From contig NZ_JAFFPU010000075.1 of the NCBI RefSeq assembly GCF_016919175.1, positions 248,001 to 312,000 of the forward strand: a stretch of 64,000 bases of DNA, read 5' to 3'. The position numbers were made by a program, and so were the translations under genes. Shown piece after piece: positions 1-9,226 of this stretch. Source of the stretch: Leptospira ainlahdjerensis (lineage in GTDB: Bacteria > Spirochaetota > Leptospiria > Leptospirales > Leptospiraceae). The notes under the pieces are model-generated. The model worked only from the letters and a program-made list of their open reading frames with translations, did no database searches and had not been told where the DNA came from. The first letter of the stretch is position 1; every line of letters begins with the position of its first letter.

Positions 1-233
1 CGCCGGCTTTTGGATGCAAGATGCGATTATTAAATCCGGGCTCCGATCTAAAAAAAATCGGAAGACGCGAGAGTGCCTCGAAGATCGGAATTAAAACTTT
101 GTAATTGCGAAGTCTCCATCGTTTTTTTATTTCCGAATCGTTAGATTGTTTCCGAATTCTTTTTGGATATGGAGATTCCTACCGAATCGGGCGAGCGAAA
201 AATCTTCCGTTTTCTGGATTTGAAGTCGATTCT
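1..233. other. Unassigned left edge
   Basis: No coding frame with a recognisable family, RNA gene or repeat was seen in these bases on either strand. The segment lies downstream of the DUF1564 gene, which is read on the minus strand, and may hold its 3' untranslated region. Confidence 0.4.
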
Positions 234-779
234 CTATGAATTTGGAATTGTGCGAGCCCAAGGAAAACTCATATCAAAAAAGGGACTTATCGGATTTGGA
301 TCGAATTCAAGGGACCGGGTGATTGTGTTTTGGATTAGATCTAGGTGCCAGATATATCTGTAAACGTCATGAAAGGTAGGAACTCCCGCGTTTAAAACTT
401 CCACAATAGAATCACCCACCTCAGCATCTTCCAGGGACAAGAGAAAATTAAAAAGAAAGCACCTGGATACCCCATGAGCTTGAGCCAAAGCCCCCAGCAT
501 TGACCAGTGACCGGTATTCGCTCTGAAATTCATTTTTCTCATTTTCCCAGGATTTTGATAAAGAATCGAATCCGCCTTTGAATTCAACCGACTTCTCGAA
601 GCTATGAATTTGGAATATCTCCTCAATAGGTAAGGAAGTTTCTTAGGAAGCTTTCTCTGTTCGTCTAAGGACAAACCATTCAAGTAGTTTTCGGGAATCA
701 AAAGAGTGACTACTTTTTCATTTCTCTCAGCGAGCGGAGATTCGATCTTTTCCTCAGAACTTAAAAATATCAATTCCAT
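234..779 (-). CDS. DUF1564 family protein
   Basis: A 181-residue protein that I recognise as DUF1564, a family known from Leptospira that usually has several paralogues per genome. The function is unknown. The family pattern is visible: a Leu/Arg-rich LPYLLRRYSKF segment near residue 50, then LNSKA, then the highly typical AHGVSRCFLFNFLLSLE block, and a FHDVYRYIW motif towards the C terminus. There is no signal peptide or membrane segment, so a cytoplasmic location is likely. The ATG at 779 was chosen; a TTG nine bases upstream is also in frame. One copy of the dispersed GTAGGAACTCC element (376-386) lies inside the coding region, where it reads GVPT on the coding strand. The family assignment is firm, and no specific role can be given. 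Confidence 0.85.
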   Translation of the reverse strand: MELIFLSSEEKIESPLAERNEKVVTLLIPENYLNGLSLDEQRKLPKKLPYLLRRYSKFIASRSRLNSKADSILYQNPGKMRKMNFRANTGHWSMLGALAQAHGVSRCFLFNFLLSLEDAEVGDSIVEVLNAGVPTFHDVYRYIWHLDLIQNTITRSLEFDPNPISPFFDMSFPWARTIPNS

Positions 780-979
780 TACTCTCAACGGTTCTTAGGA
801 CTTTCCCAAAAGATCAAAATTTTTGAAAAAATATTAATTTTCTAAACGTTTTTTTCAAAAATTTCATCAGGATTTTTTACAAATAGGAAATTCTCATCTA
901 ACACAACACATCCCTAGCAAGAGAAAATGCTTACAAACATCCTGATTGACAAATCCTTATTTGCATAAACTTTTAGAAG

Positions 980-2413
980 ATGCGAAAGTATATCTGGATC
1001 GCCCTTCTTTTTCTCCCAGGCCTTTATTATACAGGAACACTCTTGAGTTGGGAGAAAAAGAAAAAACTTCCGATCACAGGAGACGAACCACACTATCTCA
1101 TCATCGCGGAAAGTATCCTCCGAGATGGAGACGTTGACCTCAAAAATAATTACGAAGAGGACTCGATTACAAAAAAGATCCTTGGTCCGACCGACGTAGA
1201 AAATCATACGATTCCAAAAAACGGAAAGTTATACAGCGTTCATCCTATCGGAACCTCCTGGCTTGTCTTATTCGGATATACATTGTCCGGAATCGGAGGA
1301 GCAAGAATTCTCCTCGCGATCCTTACGGGGCTTCTTCCTTTTGTATTCTATAAAATCGGAAGAATGTTTCACCTACCTCAAAACGAATCAGCACTCTTGA
1401 GCCTTATCTATTCGATCAGCCTTCCCTTTCCGCTGGTTGCAGGACAGATTTTCCCGGATTTACCGTCCGGAATTCTATTCATTTTCATTTTTTATATTCT
1501 CTTTTATGCGGAGACCGATTCAAACAAAAAAGAATTTTAGAATATTCTATTTTTTGCATATGGAATCGGCTTCGGCTTACTGGCATGGCTTCACATAAAG
1601 AATATGCCGACAATGATTCCGCTTTTACTCTGGTTTTTATTCAAAAAAGAATGGCGATTAAAGCCAAAAATCCTCTCTTTAGGAATCGCAGCTCTCCTAA
1701 TTCTTAGCCTATTCTTCTGGAATTATCTCTGGTATGACTCGATCCGAGGATCTTTTTTCGCGGCAAAAAATGCACCGCCAAGACTGGATTCCAGAATAGA
1801 ACACTGGGTAACGGTCGGCTTCGGACTCTTTATGGATCGCAATCAAGGGCTTTTCTTCCAAAACCCTTTGATTTGGATTCCCGGCTTGATCGGTTGGTTT
1901 TACCTCTTCCAAAGTTCGAATCTAAGAAAATTCGGAATCCTTTTATTCCTTACTTTAGGAATTCAATGGGCGTTAAACGCAGGTCATCCTTGTTCTTATG
2001 GATGCCTCGCTTTGCCCGGAAGATTTCAGTGGGGGTCCGCAACGCTTTGGTTTGTCCCTTTTTTGGGAGGTTGGATTCTCCTCAAAAACCTCTCTAAAAT
2101 GATCTCTCAAGGAATCCTGATTCTTGCGGTTCTTTATCAGCTTTGGATTGGAAGATACTGGTTTGATCATACAGCCTCGCTCTATCACAGAATGGAACCC
2201 GATCCCCAAAAAAGAGCGGGTTTCTTTCCGGAATCGCTTCTTCCTTATTTGCCCTCTTGGACGGATCTTGAAAATTCCTGGAGAAATCCCATCAACGGGC
2301 TTTGGATAGGAATCTTTCTTTTGCCTCTCCTCGCCTTCGGAGTCTTCCAAATCCGGAACAAAAAAGATGGCGTGAATGGTCTCAAACCTTTGATTGACAG
2401 AGAAAGTAAATAA
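980..2413 (+). pseudogene. Glycosyltransferase-like membrane protein, amber stop
   Basis: A polytopic membrane protein of the Dol-P-mannosyltransferase/ArnT-like type (GT39/GT83-like), interrupted by one in-frame TAG at 1538-1540 (codon 187). The reading frame is the same on both sides. The first part carries a membrane anchor and the typical ITGDEPHYLIIAESIL segment, whose acidic Asp-Glu pair is the catalytic-type motif of these lipid-linked sugar transferases, followed by GDVDLKNNY. After the stop the frame continues through AYGIGFGLLAWLHIKN and several more hydrophobic helices to a TAA at 2413, for about 476 codons in total. Such enzymes move sugars from polyprenyl phosphate donors to envelope acceptors. 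A restart at the ATG at 1604 is possible but would lack the catalytic loop. The TAG lies in the 12-bp palindrome TAGAATATTCTA. A recent nonsense mutation is likely; readthrough cannot be excluded. Confidence 0.75.
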
Positions 2414-2455
2414 GAACGAATATTCTAAAGTAATCCCAAAGAAAGAAGAACTGCT

Positions 2456-2731
2456 ATGAAACGGAATCCCCACAACCTCCTTCGGAAATCCATTCTCCTC
2501 TTGATCCTTTCCATTCCTTCCGCCGGTTTTTTGGCCCAAGAAGCTAGCCCGATAGTGAAAGAAAAAATGGTCTGTCAAAAGATCGAGCTTATCATCAACG
2601 GCCAGACCTATGACGACGGTCACAAATGTATTTCTCCGGAAGCAACCTGCTATCTTGTGGAAGGACTTTCCTTGAGCTGTTTTGCAAATCCGAATCGAGA
2701 AGCGGCGGCCTCAAAACCAAAAACGAATTAA
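2456..2731 (+). CDS. Small exported cysteine-containing protein
   Basis: I do not recognise this 91-residue protein. It begins with a basic N terminus (residues 1-11) and a hydrophobic stretch (12-27) ending FLAQEA, which looks like a Sec signal peptide. The mature part has four cysteines at about residues 40, 58, 65 and 75, enough for two disulfides in an oxidising compartment, so a periplasmic or surface location is likely. An AAGAAGAA Shine-Dalgarno lies just before the ATG. The gene starts 42 bases after the broken glycosyltransferase-like gene and is followed by a strong hairpin terminator at 2831-2860. Confidence 0.6.
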   Translation: MKRNPHNLLRKSILLLILSIPSAGFLAQEASPIVKEKMVCQKIELIINGQTYDDGHKCISPEATCYLVEGLSLSCFANPNREAAASKPKTN

Positions 2732-2830
2732 AAGAATCCGACTCGATTGAGGAATTCAAAATTAATCCCCTAACCCCCCTCCACCTTCGGAGCAAAGACG
2801 ACAAAACATTCTTAACCAATGGTTACAATA

Positions 2831-2860
2831 AAAAAGGCGTCTTTTACAAGACGCCTTTTT
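2831..2860. terminator. Bidirectional hairpin terminator
   Basis: A perfect 13-bp stem (2831-2843 with 2848-2860) closed by a TTAC loop. It has an A-run on the left and a T-run on the right, so it can terminate transcription in both directions. It sits between the convergent genes 2456-2731 (+) and 2895-3230 (-). Confidence 0.9.
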
Positions 2861-2894
2861 CGTTCAGTCTAAGAAAAACAGACTGATCTAAAAA

Positions 2895-3230
2895 TTAAAG
2901 ACTTCCAAGAACGGATTGATATCTTTGGGCTTCTCTTTCCAGAGCTTGTGCTTGTTTGATGTATTTTTGAGACTGAACGTTGCTCGCGAGAAATTTTCCA
3001 CCAGTGGATCTTCTTGCAAGCTCACGAAGCTCCTCCGCTCTGAAGGCTTTTTGTTGGGCAACGGCTTTCAGATAGTTTCCGACCGCAGTTTTTTGTTCCT
3101 TGGTAACCGCGCTTTCAACGATTGCTTTTTCCAGGAGTTGATCTTCAACTTCCTCGGATACGGCAAAGGCGGAACTAGTTGCCAAAAGGCCAAGGAGGGA
3201 AACCACAGAAATCAGTTTGTTTGTTGTCAT
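2895..3230 (-). CDS. Small exported helical protein
   Basis: A 111-residue protein with a clear signal peptide (residues 1-23, ending SSAFA) and a mature region that is almost all charged and helical, with many Glu, Gln, Ala and Lys. It is probably a coiled-coil protein of the periplasm or envelope. No enzyme motif or lipobox is visible, and there is no cysteine. A GAGG Shine-Dalgarno lies about ten bases before the ATG. It looks like one of the small conserved exported proteins of Leptospira, but I cannot name a function. It converges on the shared terminator at 2831-2860. Confidence 0.65.
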   Translation of the reverse strand: MTTNKLISVVSLLGLLATSSAFAVSEEVEDQLLEKAIVESAVTKEQKTAVGNYLKAVAQQKAFRAEELRELARRSTGGKFLASNVQSQKYIKQAQALEREAQRYQSVLGSL

Positions 3231-4209
3231 GATATTGAAACCTCAAGTGAGTTTTTATTTTTTTGAAGAACGAATCTTCAATACCAATTAGACAAAAGCT
3301 CTTAAAGAAATAAATCAAAAAAAAACAATTCCACACTCTTCTTGTGGCAAAAAAAACAAACGAACCCTTGAAACACATTCTGCTTTTAGAATATTCTATT
3401 TTATTTAAGCAACAAAACGTAACTCTGACTCAAAAGAAGACAGAGCGTATTCGTATAGCTTAGTATTTGCAATGTTTAGTATAAGTTTGAATGGAACGCA
3501 TACAAAAGTAGAATTCTTGCTGAATCAAAACGCGATTGTTTTGTTTGAACACATTCGCTTTTATTTTATAAACAGCTCTCTCCAAAATCGCGCAACCTCT
3601 AGGAGAAATTGTATCCAAAATTATTGTTAAACCTTCTTTTTTAAGAAAAATTGCGATAGTTGCCCCATCTCACTAATTAGCTCTATTTTTAAGCATTTAT
3701 TTTTTAAAAAATTTGCTAAATAAATCAGCAGAAGGAATCAAAAAACAGAATTTCTATCCAAGAAAAGAGCAAATTCTATTAAATCATGACAAATCTCCTT
3801 CTCGCTATCTATAAAATTATGTCTCTAAAGTAGAAAAAACCCTAGGAGTTCCTACAAATTCAAACCAGATATAACATCAAACTTTGTGCGATCCAAATAC
3901 CAGGACCAAATTTTATAAAAAGACGCGACCCTCACCCCGCACTCGGCCAAAGACGATCCCGAAGATTCAGAAAAAAATGGGAGTTCATACCGAATTTGCT
4001 CAAAAGGACGACATCTTTTTTTAAAGGACTTCGAAAAAAAAACCTTTCTCGATCCTTTTTACTCTCAAGACCGAATCGTATTCTGAAAAAAAAAACGAAA
4101 TCACACCCACAATTTGGATCCAAGGAATCGAACAAAATAGGAAAGAAATTTCCTATTTTTACGAATTGTCTATTCTATCCTATATCCGATTCTTGTAACT
4201 GGAGAAAAC
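3231..4209. other. AT-rich intergenic region
   Basis: About one kilobase without a convincing gene. It is very AT-rich with many frame stops on both strands. It holds a second copy of the palindrome TAGAATATTCTA (3387-3398), one GGAGTTCCTAC element (3845-3855), and a terminator-like hairpin near its right end (4134-4160). The longer open frames entering the region from the right are alternative frames of glyoxalase I. Confidence 0.6.
4134..4160 (+). terminator. Terminator-like hairpin upstream of gloA
   Basis: An 11-bp stem (AAAATAGGAAA at 4134-4144 with its complement at 4149-4159) around a GAAA loop, running into five T residues. It lies about 50 bases before the gloA start. Either it ends an upstream transcript or it is part of a leader. 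The likely gloA promoter lies after it. Confidence 0.5.
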
Positions 4210-4632
4210 ATGAAATACCTTCACACAATGATTCGAGTTCAAGATTTAGAAAAGGCTCTCGATTTTTTTTGTATGACTCTCGGACTCGTCGTCTCGCGCA
4301 AGAAAGAACATCCGGAGGGAAAATACACGCTCGTATTTTTATCAACGGGCGAACCCGACGCACCGGAAATCGAACTTACATACAACTGGGGTCAGAAAGA
4401 ACCTTATACGAGCGGAAGAAACTTCGGACATCTTGCATTCGAAGTGGAGAATATCTACGAAACCTGCGAAAAAATTTCCGCGAGAGGAATCACGATCAAC
4501 CGCCCTCCTCGGGATGGAAGAATGGCCTTCATCCGTTCACCGGATTTAATTTCCGTAGAACTTCTTCAAAAAGGACACGCGCTCTCACCGCAAGAACCTT
4601 GGATTTCCATGCCCAATACGGGAGAATGGTGA
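4210..4632 (+). CDS. gloA: Lactoylglutathione lyase (glyoxalase I)
   Basis: Glyoxalase I isomerises the hemithioacetal of methylglyoxal and a thiol cofactor (glutathione in the well-studied enzymes) to the lactoyl thioester, the first step of methylglyoxal detoxification in the cytoplasm. The protein is 140 residues, the usual size for the bacterial metalloenzyme. All four metal ligands can be placed: His5, Glu55, His74 (in FGHLAF) and Glu117 (in ISVELLQ), nearly the same numbering as the E. coli enzyme. Its YNWG and RNFGHLAF motifs are standard. A GGAG Shine-Dalgarno lies at 4201-4204. The gene appears to be transcribed alone. Confidence 0.93.
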   Translation: MKYLHTMIRVQDLEKALDFFCMTLGLVVSRKKEHPEGKYTLVFLSTGEPDAPEIELTYNWGQKEPYTSGRNFGHLAFEVENIYETCEKISARGITINRPPRDGRMAFIRSPDLISVELLQKGHALSPQEPWISMPNTGEW

Positions 4633-5340
4633 GCTTAGAATTCTTAAAACCGATTCTCATCCTCAAAGAATCGGAATCCCGAATCGTCGAAGATTGAAAC
4701 GGACTCAAAAAGATCCTTCTTTCGATCTGGATTCTCTTTTTTTCTACAAAACTATCTCGGAAAGAAAAACGACATTTCTCTCCGAGAAAGAATCTATAAA
4801 TCCTCTTGAATTCTTTCTGAAAAACGAAAGCCGGAAGAATATACAAAACCGAATCGACGTTTTTGGAAATAAAGGAGGAAACTCTCGATTTTAGAATTCG
4901 GTCTTTTCCAAAATCAGAAGTGAAACATACGGCCTTCCTTTTTTTACCGCAAAAAGTTTTCCTTTTTCAGAATCCCCTGCGTGGTGAAAACTTTCGGAAA
5001 TCAGAACTTGCCCTATGGCCTCATAGTGTAGGAACTCCAATCAAACTTTATAAGCGATCAATTCTTTACAAGATCCCTTGATCGCTTAAGAGACGTAATA
5101 CGAAGGAACTCCATCCTTTTTATTTAGAGCCATCAATTTTTTTCACGGAGAATTCTGAGTTTCGGGACAAATTCTAAAAAAACCTCCGGCATCAAAAATG
5201 GCTTCCCAAGAATGATTGAAAGAATTCTCAGCCCGATCTTGAGACAAATGTTTGGAACCGGAAAATCCGATTCTACAAAAATAAGCGGAGATCTTAATTC
5301 TAAAAAGGAAACGAAGCGGAAAAATTGAGACAAATTCGAT
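4633..5340. other. Intergenic region with inverted repeat
   Basis: No supported gene. Between 5028 and 5112 there is an 11-bp inverted repeat (TAAGCGATCAA 5051-5061 and its complement 5078-5088) with a 16-base loop, flanked by two direct copies of the GGAACTCC element: GTAGGAACTCC at 5028-5038 and GAAGGAACTCC at 5102-5112. There is no T-run after the stem. The rest is featureless AT-rich sequence leading to the operator at 5341. Confidence 0.55.
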
Positions 5341-5378
5341 TTGACTTTATATAGTGTATATGCACTATATAAAGTCAA
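5341..5378. promoter_or_regulatory. Large perfect palindrome, probable MarR operator
   Basis: Perfect 16-bp arms (TTGACTTTATATAGTG at 5341-5356 and its exact complement at 5363-5378) around the centre TATATG. The left arm begins with a -35-like TTGACT, so a bound protein would cover the promoter. The palindrome ends 19 bases before the start of the thioesterase gene. Its inner core (TATAGTG-N6-CACTATA) recurs with one mismatch at 6498-6517 before the thiolase gene. The MarR gene between them is the obvious candidate for the binding protein. Confidence 0.8.
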
Positions 5379-5397
5379 AAGGGAGGAGAAAACTAAG

Positions 5398-5847
5398 ATG
5401 GAAGAAACATTTCGATTTGAATCCAGAATCCCGGTTCGATTCAGTGATACGGATGTCAACGGACACGTAAACAATCAAAATTACAATTCCTACTGCGACG
5501 AAGCTAAAATGAAAGCTTTTATAAGCTCAGGGATCGACATGGAAAAAACCAAACAAAGTGGAATCGGGCCGATCGTCTACAAAGCCGAGTATGAATATCT
5601 TTCCGATCTAAAATATCCCGATACTGTGATCGTAAGAACCAGAGTTGAATTTATCAAAAGAACTCGTGCGATCTTTCATCAACAGCTGGAAAGAGAATCC
5701 GACGGAAAAGTAGTAAGCAAGGTCCGCTCCTATGGAATGTGGATTAACTTTGAAACCAAAAAGCCCGCATTCTTGCCGACGGAGGTTTTGGAAAAGATGG
5801 GAGAATTCAAATTCAACGTGGAGAACAAGGAAACCGCTTTGGTCTAA
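5398..5847 (+). CDS. Acyl-CoA thioesterase, hot-dog fold (4HBT family)
   Basis: A 149-residue single hot-dog protein of the 4-hydroxybenzoyl-CoA/YbgC thioesterase type, expected to hydrolyse an acyl-CoA thioester in the cytoplasm. The family signature is clear near the N terminus: RFSDTDVNGHVNNQNY, with Asp19 in the catalytic position and the GHVNN turn. The start at 5398 is preceded by a strong GGGAGGAG Shine-Dalgarno; an earlier in-frame codon would fall inside the operator. The gene is followed by a MarR regulator and a thiolase on the same strand, and the palindrome immediately upstream suggests repression by that MarR protein. The chain-length preference cannot be read from the sequence. 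Confidence 0.88.
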   Translation: MEETFRFESRIPVRFSDTDVNGHVNNQNYNSYCDEAKMKAFISSGIDMEKTKQSGIGPIVYKAEYEYLSDLKYPDTVIVRTRVEFIKRTRAIFHQQLERESDGKVVSKVRSYGMWINFETKKPAFLPTEVLEKMGEFKFNVENKETALV

Positions 5848-5997
5848 AAAAAATTCTTTCCGATTTCAAGCGGACCACAGGGTAAAAATGGAACCGAAAA
5901 ATTCGTTCCTTGAATTCGGATACGATTCCATTCCATTCGGGATCGGGTTGTATTTTGTTTCGAGAATCGGAAATTGGTTCCAAAGGGGTGCAAGATC

Positions 5998-6462
5998 GTG
6001 AAATTTTCAAACGAAGATCTAAAAATCATCGGCCTTTCTTGTCTGAATCTCAACCTGAGAAGAACCACTCGGTTGGTAACGACGTTTTACGATTTTATTC
6101 TCAGGCCTTCCGGCTTGAGAATCACCCAATTCACAGTATTAGCCAGCATCGCTTATGAAAAAGAACCGAGCATAACCGATCTTGCAAGAATTACCGATAT
6201 CGATCGAACCACCCTTCAACGAAGTTTGGAAATTCTAAATCGAGACGGCTTGATCCGAATCGAAAAAAAAGATACGGGAAATGTACGTTCCGTGTTTCTC
6301 ACCAAAAAAGGAGAATCCAAACTTTCGGAAGGAATCGAACTCTGGAAAGAAGCCCAAAATTCTCTTACGGAAAACCTCGGAAAAATTAAACTCAGAGAAA
6401 CTCTAAAAATATTGTCGGAAATCAGAAAACTTCCAGTATTAAAAACGGTTTCCGAGGAATGA
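5998..6462 (+). CDS. MarR family transcriptional regulator
   Basis: A 154-residue winged-helix regulator of the MarR family, which acts as a homodimer on short palindromes and often responds to a small ligand. The core is visible as LRITQFTVLASIAYEKEPSITDLARI (helices leading to the HTH), the recognition helix region DRTTLQRSLEILNRDGLI, and the wing with the Asp-Gly-like turn KKDTGNVRSVFLT. GTG at 5998 was chosen because AAGGGG lies nine bases before it; a TTG at 5974 is also in frame but has no Shine-Dalgarno. It lies between a thioesterase and a thiolase, each preceded by a related palindrome, so control of acyl-CoA turnover with an acyl-CoA ligand is a reasonable inference. Confidence 0.88.
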   Translation: MKFSNEDLKIIGLSCLNLNLRRTTRLVTTFYDFILRPSGLRITQFTVLASIAYEKEPSITDLARITDIDRTTLQRSLEILNRDGLIRIEKKDTGNVRSVFLTKKGESKLSEGIELWKEAQNSLTENLGKIKLRETLKILSEIRKLPVLKTVSEE

Positions 6463-6497
6463 TCGGAAGGATTTCTCAGTCTAATTTCTATAAACAA

Positions 6498-6517
6498 TAT
6501 GGTGTATATACACTATA
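6498..6517. promoter_or_regulatory. Second MarR-type operator, before thiolase
   Basis: TATGGTG-TATATA-CACTATA: seven-base half-sites with one mismatch around a six-base centre. It has the same architecture and almost the same sequence as the core of the 5341-5378 palindrome. It ends just before the AGGAG Shine-Dalgarno (6519-6523) of the thiolase gene, so binding could block a promoter here or transcription coming from upstream. Confidence 0.75.
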
Positions 6518-6531
6518 TAGGAGTTAATCAA

Positions 6532-7713
6532 ATGGCAGTTATCATCGACGGAGTAAGAACTCCCTTTGGAAAATTTGGAGGGGGGCTCAAGGATTTCAGC
6601 TCTTCCGAATTGGGGACGATCACCGCAAGGGAAACGATCCGTAAAACGAAAATCGATCCCCAGGAGATCGAGGAAGCGATTTACGGAAATGTAATACAGG
6701 ATGATCAAGATTCCGCATATCTCGCAAGACATATCGCACTTCGATCCGGCCTGGCTGAAAGTTCGAGCGCCTTGACTCTCAATCGGCTCTGCGGTTCCGG
6801 GCTGGAAAGTATCATCGCAGGCGCGAGAAAGATTCTTTCCAAAGAGAATCATTTGATTCTCGCTGGCGGAACGGAATCGATGAGCAACGCGCCTTTCGTT
6901 TTAAAGAACGCGAGATGGGGAAATAAATACGGTAACTCGATCACAGAAGATCGGCTTGCCCAAAGCCTCACCGATTGTTTTGCGGATCTTACGATGGGAA
7001 TGACCGCCGAAAACATCGCTAATCACTTTCAAATTTCCAGAGCCGAACAAGACGAATGGGCCGGCGTCTCTCAAGTCCGCGCTGAAAAAGCCGCGATCCA
7101 GGGAATTTTCTCCGAGGAAATGATTCCAATTCAGACCAAAGGTAAAAAGTCGATTCTTCTTCAAAAAGACGAGCAGATCCGAGGCGCCGAGTGCGTGGAC
7201 CAACTCAAAAATCTTCCGGCCGCATTCTTAAAGGACGGAAGTATTACGGCCGGAAACGCGTCGGGAATCAACGACGGCGCCGCGTCCATTCTTCTTTCTT
7301 CCGAAGTCTGGGCAAAAAACTCAAAGTTAAAACCGTTGGCGCATATTCTTGGTTATGCGAACGTCGGTTGTGATCCTAAGATGATGGGCCTAGGCCCGGT
7401 CTTTGCGGTTCCCAAAGCGCTTTCCAATGCCGGAATCAAAATCGAAGACGTGGATCTTTTCGAGATCAACGAAGCCTACGCCTCTCAAACGTTAGCCGTA
7501 ATCCGTGAACTCAAGTTGGATCCGGAAAAAACAAACGTAAACGGAGGAGCCATCGCGATTGGACATCCTCTCGGAGCGAGCGGTGCGAGAATCACCTTAA
7601 CTCTCGCCTACGAACTAAAAAGAAAAAACAAAAGAATCGGAGTGGCCTCACTTTGTATCGGAGGCGGACAAGGTATCGCAATCGTTTTAGAAAATTCCGA
7701 GTTTAGAAATTAG
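6532..7713 (+). CDS. Acetyl-CoA acetyltransferase (thiolase)
   Basis: A 393-residue thiolase, which either condenses two acetyl-CoA to acetoacetyl-CoA or cleaves 3-ketoacyl-CoA in beta-oxidation. The three catalytic residues are present: Cys87 in LNRLCGSG, His345 in [16 protein letters not shown] and Cys375 in [10 protein letters not shown]. The length and the SMSNAPF segment are typical of the degradative/biosynthetic type II family. The start at 6532 has an AGGAG Shine-Dalgarno eight bases upstream; an earlier in-frame ATG at 6499 would lie inside the operator. A close paralogue lies at 60128-61309. The link with the MarR gene and thioesterase suggests inducible use in acyl-CoA turnover. 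Confidence 0.93.
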   Translation: MAVIIDGVRTPFGKFGGGLKDFSSSELGTITARETIRKTKIDPQEIEEAIYGNVIQDDQDSAYLARHIALRSGLAESSSALTLNRLCGSGLESIIAGARKILSKENHLILAGGTESMSNAPFVLKNARWGNKYGNSITEDRLAQSLTDCFADLTMGMTAENIANHFQISRAEQDEWAGVSQVRAEKAAIQGIFSEEMIPIQTKGKKSILLQKDEQIRGAECVDQLKNLPAAFLKDGSITAGNASGINDGAASILLSSEVWAKNSKLKPLAHILGYANVGCDPKMMGLGPVFAVPKALSNAGIKIEDVDLFEINEAYASQTLAVIRELKLDPEKTNVNGGAIAIGHPLGASGARITLTLAYELKRKNKRIGVASLCIGGGQGIAIVLENSEFRN

Positions 7714-7728
7714 AACTCCGATTTCGAT

Positions 7729-8778
7729 TCAAACGTTCTCCGAAAACGATTGATAATTGAACGATATTTGTTCGACGTTCTTCCGGAACGCCTCCGCCAA
7801 GGTTTCCGGAAGAATTTTTTTAATCGTATCCCTTGCTTCGATTAAAAAAGGAAACAAGCCTTCCTGATTGGTGATCTTTAACCGAAAAGAATCTCCTGCC
7901 AGTTCTTCATAAGGGATTTCTGATATTCCGTTTCTTACCTTATATGAAAACTCCGGATCGCAGACCAACTCTACTTCGATCGGATCGTGAATCTGGAAGA
8001 GCGCGGGATGGAGCGACCAATCCTGAGAGGTTTCTTTTTTGAGTCCTAACGGCTGATAGAGTGAATTCTCCGCGATCGATTCTAATTTGGAGATTTTTGG
8101 AATGATAAATCTTCTTCTTTCTTTTTTCTTTCGATCGTAAGCCAAAAGATAATAATCTTCCGAATTCTTTCGAATCAATCGAATCGGATCGACTTCCACC
8201 CGATACGTTTCTTCGGGGAATGTTTTGTAATATAAAAATTGAACCGGAGATCTCGTCTTGAGCGACTCCAGAAGTTTTTTTAGAATTTCCTCGGCAAAAC
8301 TGGTTTCGTTTTGGCTGAGAGTTTTTTGGGTTTTTAAATCCATCTCCAACTCTGGATAAACGTCCAACTTACCTTCAAAGAGTTTTTGAGAAAGGGAATA
8401 GAGTTCGAGAGATGGAGATTCTTGATAGGATCTTAGAATCGTCTCCGCCAAAACCTGCAATTCTTCCTTTTCCAGTTTTAATTCTCGATTGGCGACGTTT
8501 CGATCCAAGACATAACCTTCCTGAGTGGAACGAACGAAAAAACCGAGTTCTCCCAATTCTTCCACGTCCCGAGAAAGTTTTTTTCGATCGGAATCGGGAT
8601 TCTCCAAATTCTGATAATGATCCGGAAGTAAGGAACGGATTTTTGTAAAACTCATGGGAGAATGATGATTGAGAAGATTGAATAAGAGCGCGGAAAGCCT
8701 GGATTCCGTTCTTCCAGCTTCCTTTACGGGAATCGGAAAATCCTCTTCCTCGTCGTTCCAGTTTTCATTTTGAGACAT
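7729..8778 (-). CDS. WYL-domain transcriptional regulator
   Basis: A 349-residue protein with an N-terminal winged-helix region (about residues 25-100, including TRSTQEG-like wing [14 protein letters not shown]) and a C-terminal WYL module (about 165-340). The WYL region shows the expected order: a strand with VQFLYYKTF, the [37 protein letters not shown] core segment, and a C-terminal extension with the repeated small beta units. Proteins of this type (PafC-like) are DNA-binding regulators whose WYL domain senses a nucleic acid or nucleotide ligand. It converges with the thiolase gene, ending 15 bases from it. No target site could be identified. Confidence 0.85.
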   Translation of the reverse strand: MSQNENWNDEEEDFPIPVKEAGRTESRLSALLFNLLNHHSPMSFTKIRSLLPDHYQNLENPDSDRKKLSRDVEELGELGFFVRSTQEGYVLDRNVANRELKLEKEELQVLAETILRSYQESPSLELYSLSQKLFEGKLDVYPELEMDLKTQKTLSQNETSFAEEILKKLLESLKTRSPVQFLYYKTFPEETYRVEVDPIRLIRKNSEDYYLLAYDRKKKERRRFIIPKISKLESIAENSLYQPLGLKKETSQDWSLHPALFQIHDPIEVELVCDPEFSYKVRNGISEIPYEELAGDSFRLKITNQEGLFPFLIEARDTIKKILPETLAEAFRKNVEQISFNYQSFSENV

Positions 8779-8886
8779 AGCTGAAACTTTCCGAGAATCG
8801 GGATTCTAAGCAACTCGAAAACCACTTGAATCCCATTGCTTTCTCTGCAAAATCTCCTCATTCTTAGTTTTGAAAAAGGAACCAAA

Positions 8887-9102
8887 ATGAATACGATCTT
8901 TAATTACGTCATTCCCCACATCGTTGGACTCATGCTCATAGCGATCGGATGGTATGTGAGCATCTTAAACGTCGGGCTCACTCGTTTTACGGAGAATGTT
9001 CTCATCTCAAAATGGACCGTCGGCGGTTTGATTCTAATTTTAATCGGAGCTTATCTTCCGGAAATCTGGATCGGAGTCAGAAATCTTTTTAAGAAAGACT
9101 AA
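8887..9102 (+). CDS. Small two-helix membrane protein
   Basis: A 71-residue protein with two hydrophobic segments (about residues 5-27 and 43-60) and a short basic C terminus (LFKKD), so a small inner-membrane protein. I do not recognise the family. AAGGA lies six bases before the chosen ATG, which favours this start over upstream in-frame codons. A GC-rich hairpin with T-residues follows the stop codon, so the gene is probably a single transcription unit. Confidence 0.6.
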   Translation: MNTIFNYVIPHIVGLMLIAIGWYVSILNVGLTRFTENVLISKWTVGGLILILIGAYLPEIWIGVRNLFKKD

Positions 9103-9109
9103 AAAGTAG

Positions 9110-9135
9110 AAGCCGGAAGCAATTCCGGTTTTCTT
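9110..9135 (+). terminator. Hairpin terminator
   Basis: CCGGAA at 9113-9118 and TTCCGG at 9123-9128 around a GCAA tetraloop, followed by a T-rich tail. It lies just after the small membrane protein gene. Confidence 0.65.
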
Positions 9136-9226
9136 TGATTGGGCGTTGCGTTCTTGTTCGAGTTTCTCTTTTTGAAACGAGAATGGTTCCCTCCCAAGAA
9201 CGAGATTCTTCCATCCAGACATTTGA

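Noticed and set aside
1538..3398. TAGAATATTCTA palindrome as a shared operator
   Set aside because: One copy lies inside a coding region and the other in an AT-rich gap; AT-rich palindromes of this kind are expected by chance at this composition.
3996..4697. A 233-codon frame on the plus strand overlapping glyoxalase I
   Set aside because: It is an alternative frame of gloA with very high Lys/Arg/Ser content and no family likeness; gloA explains the region fully.
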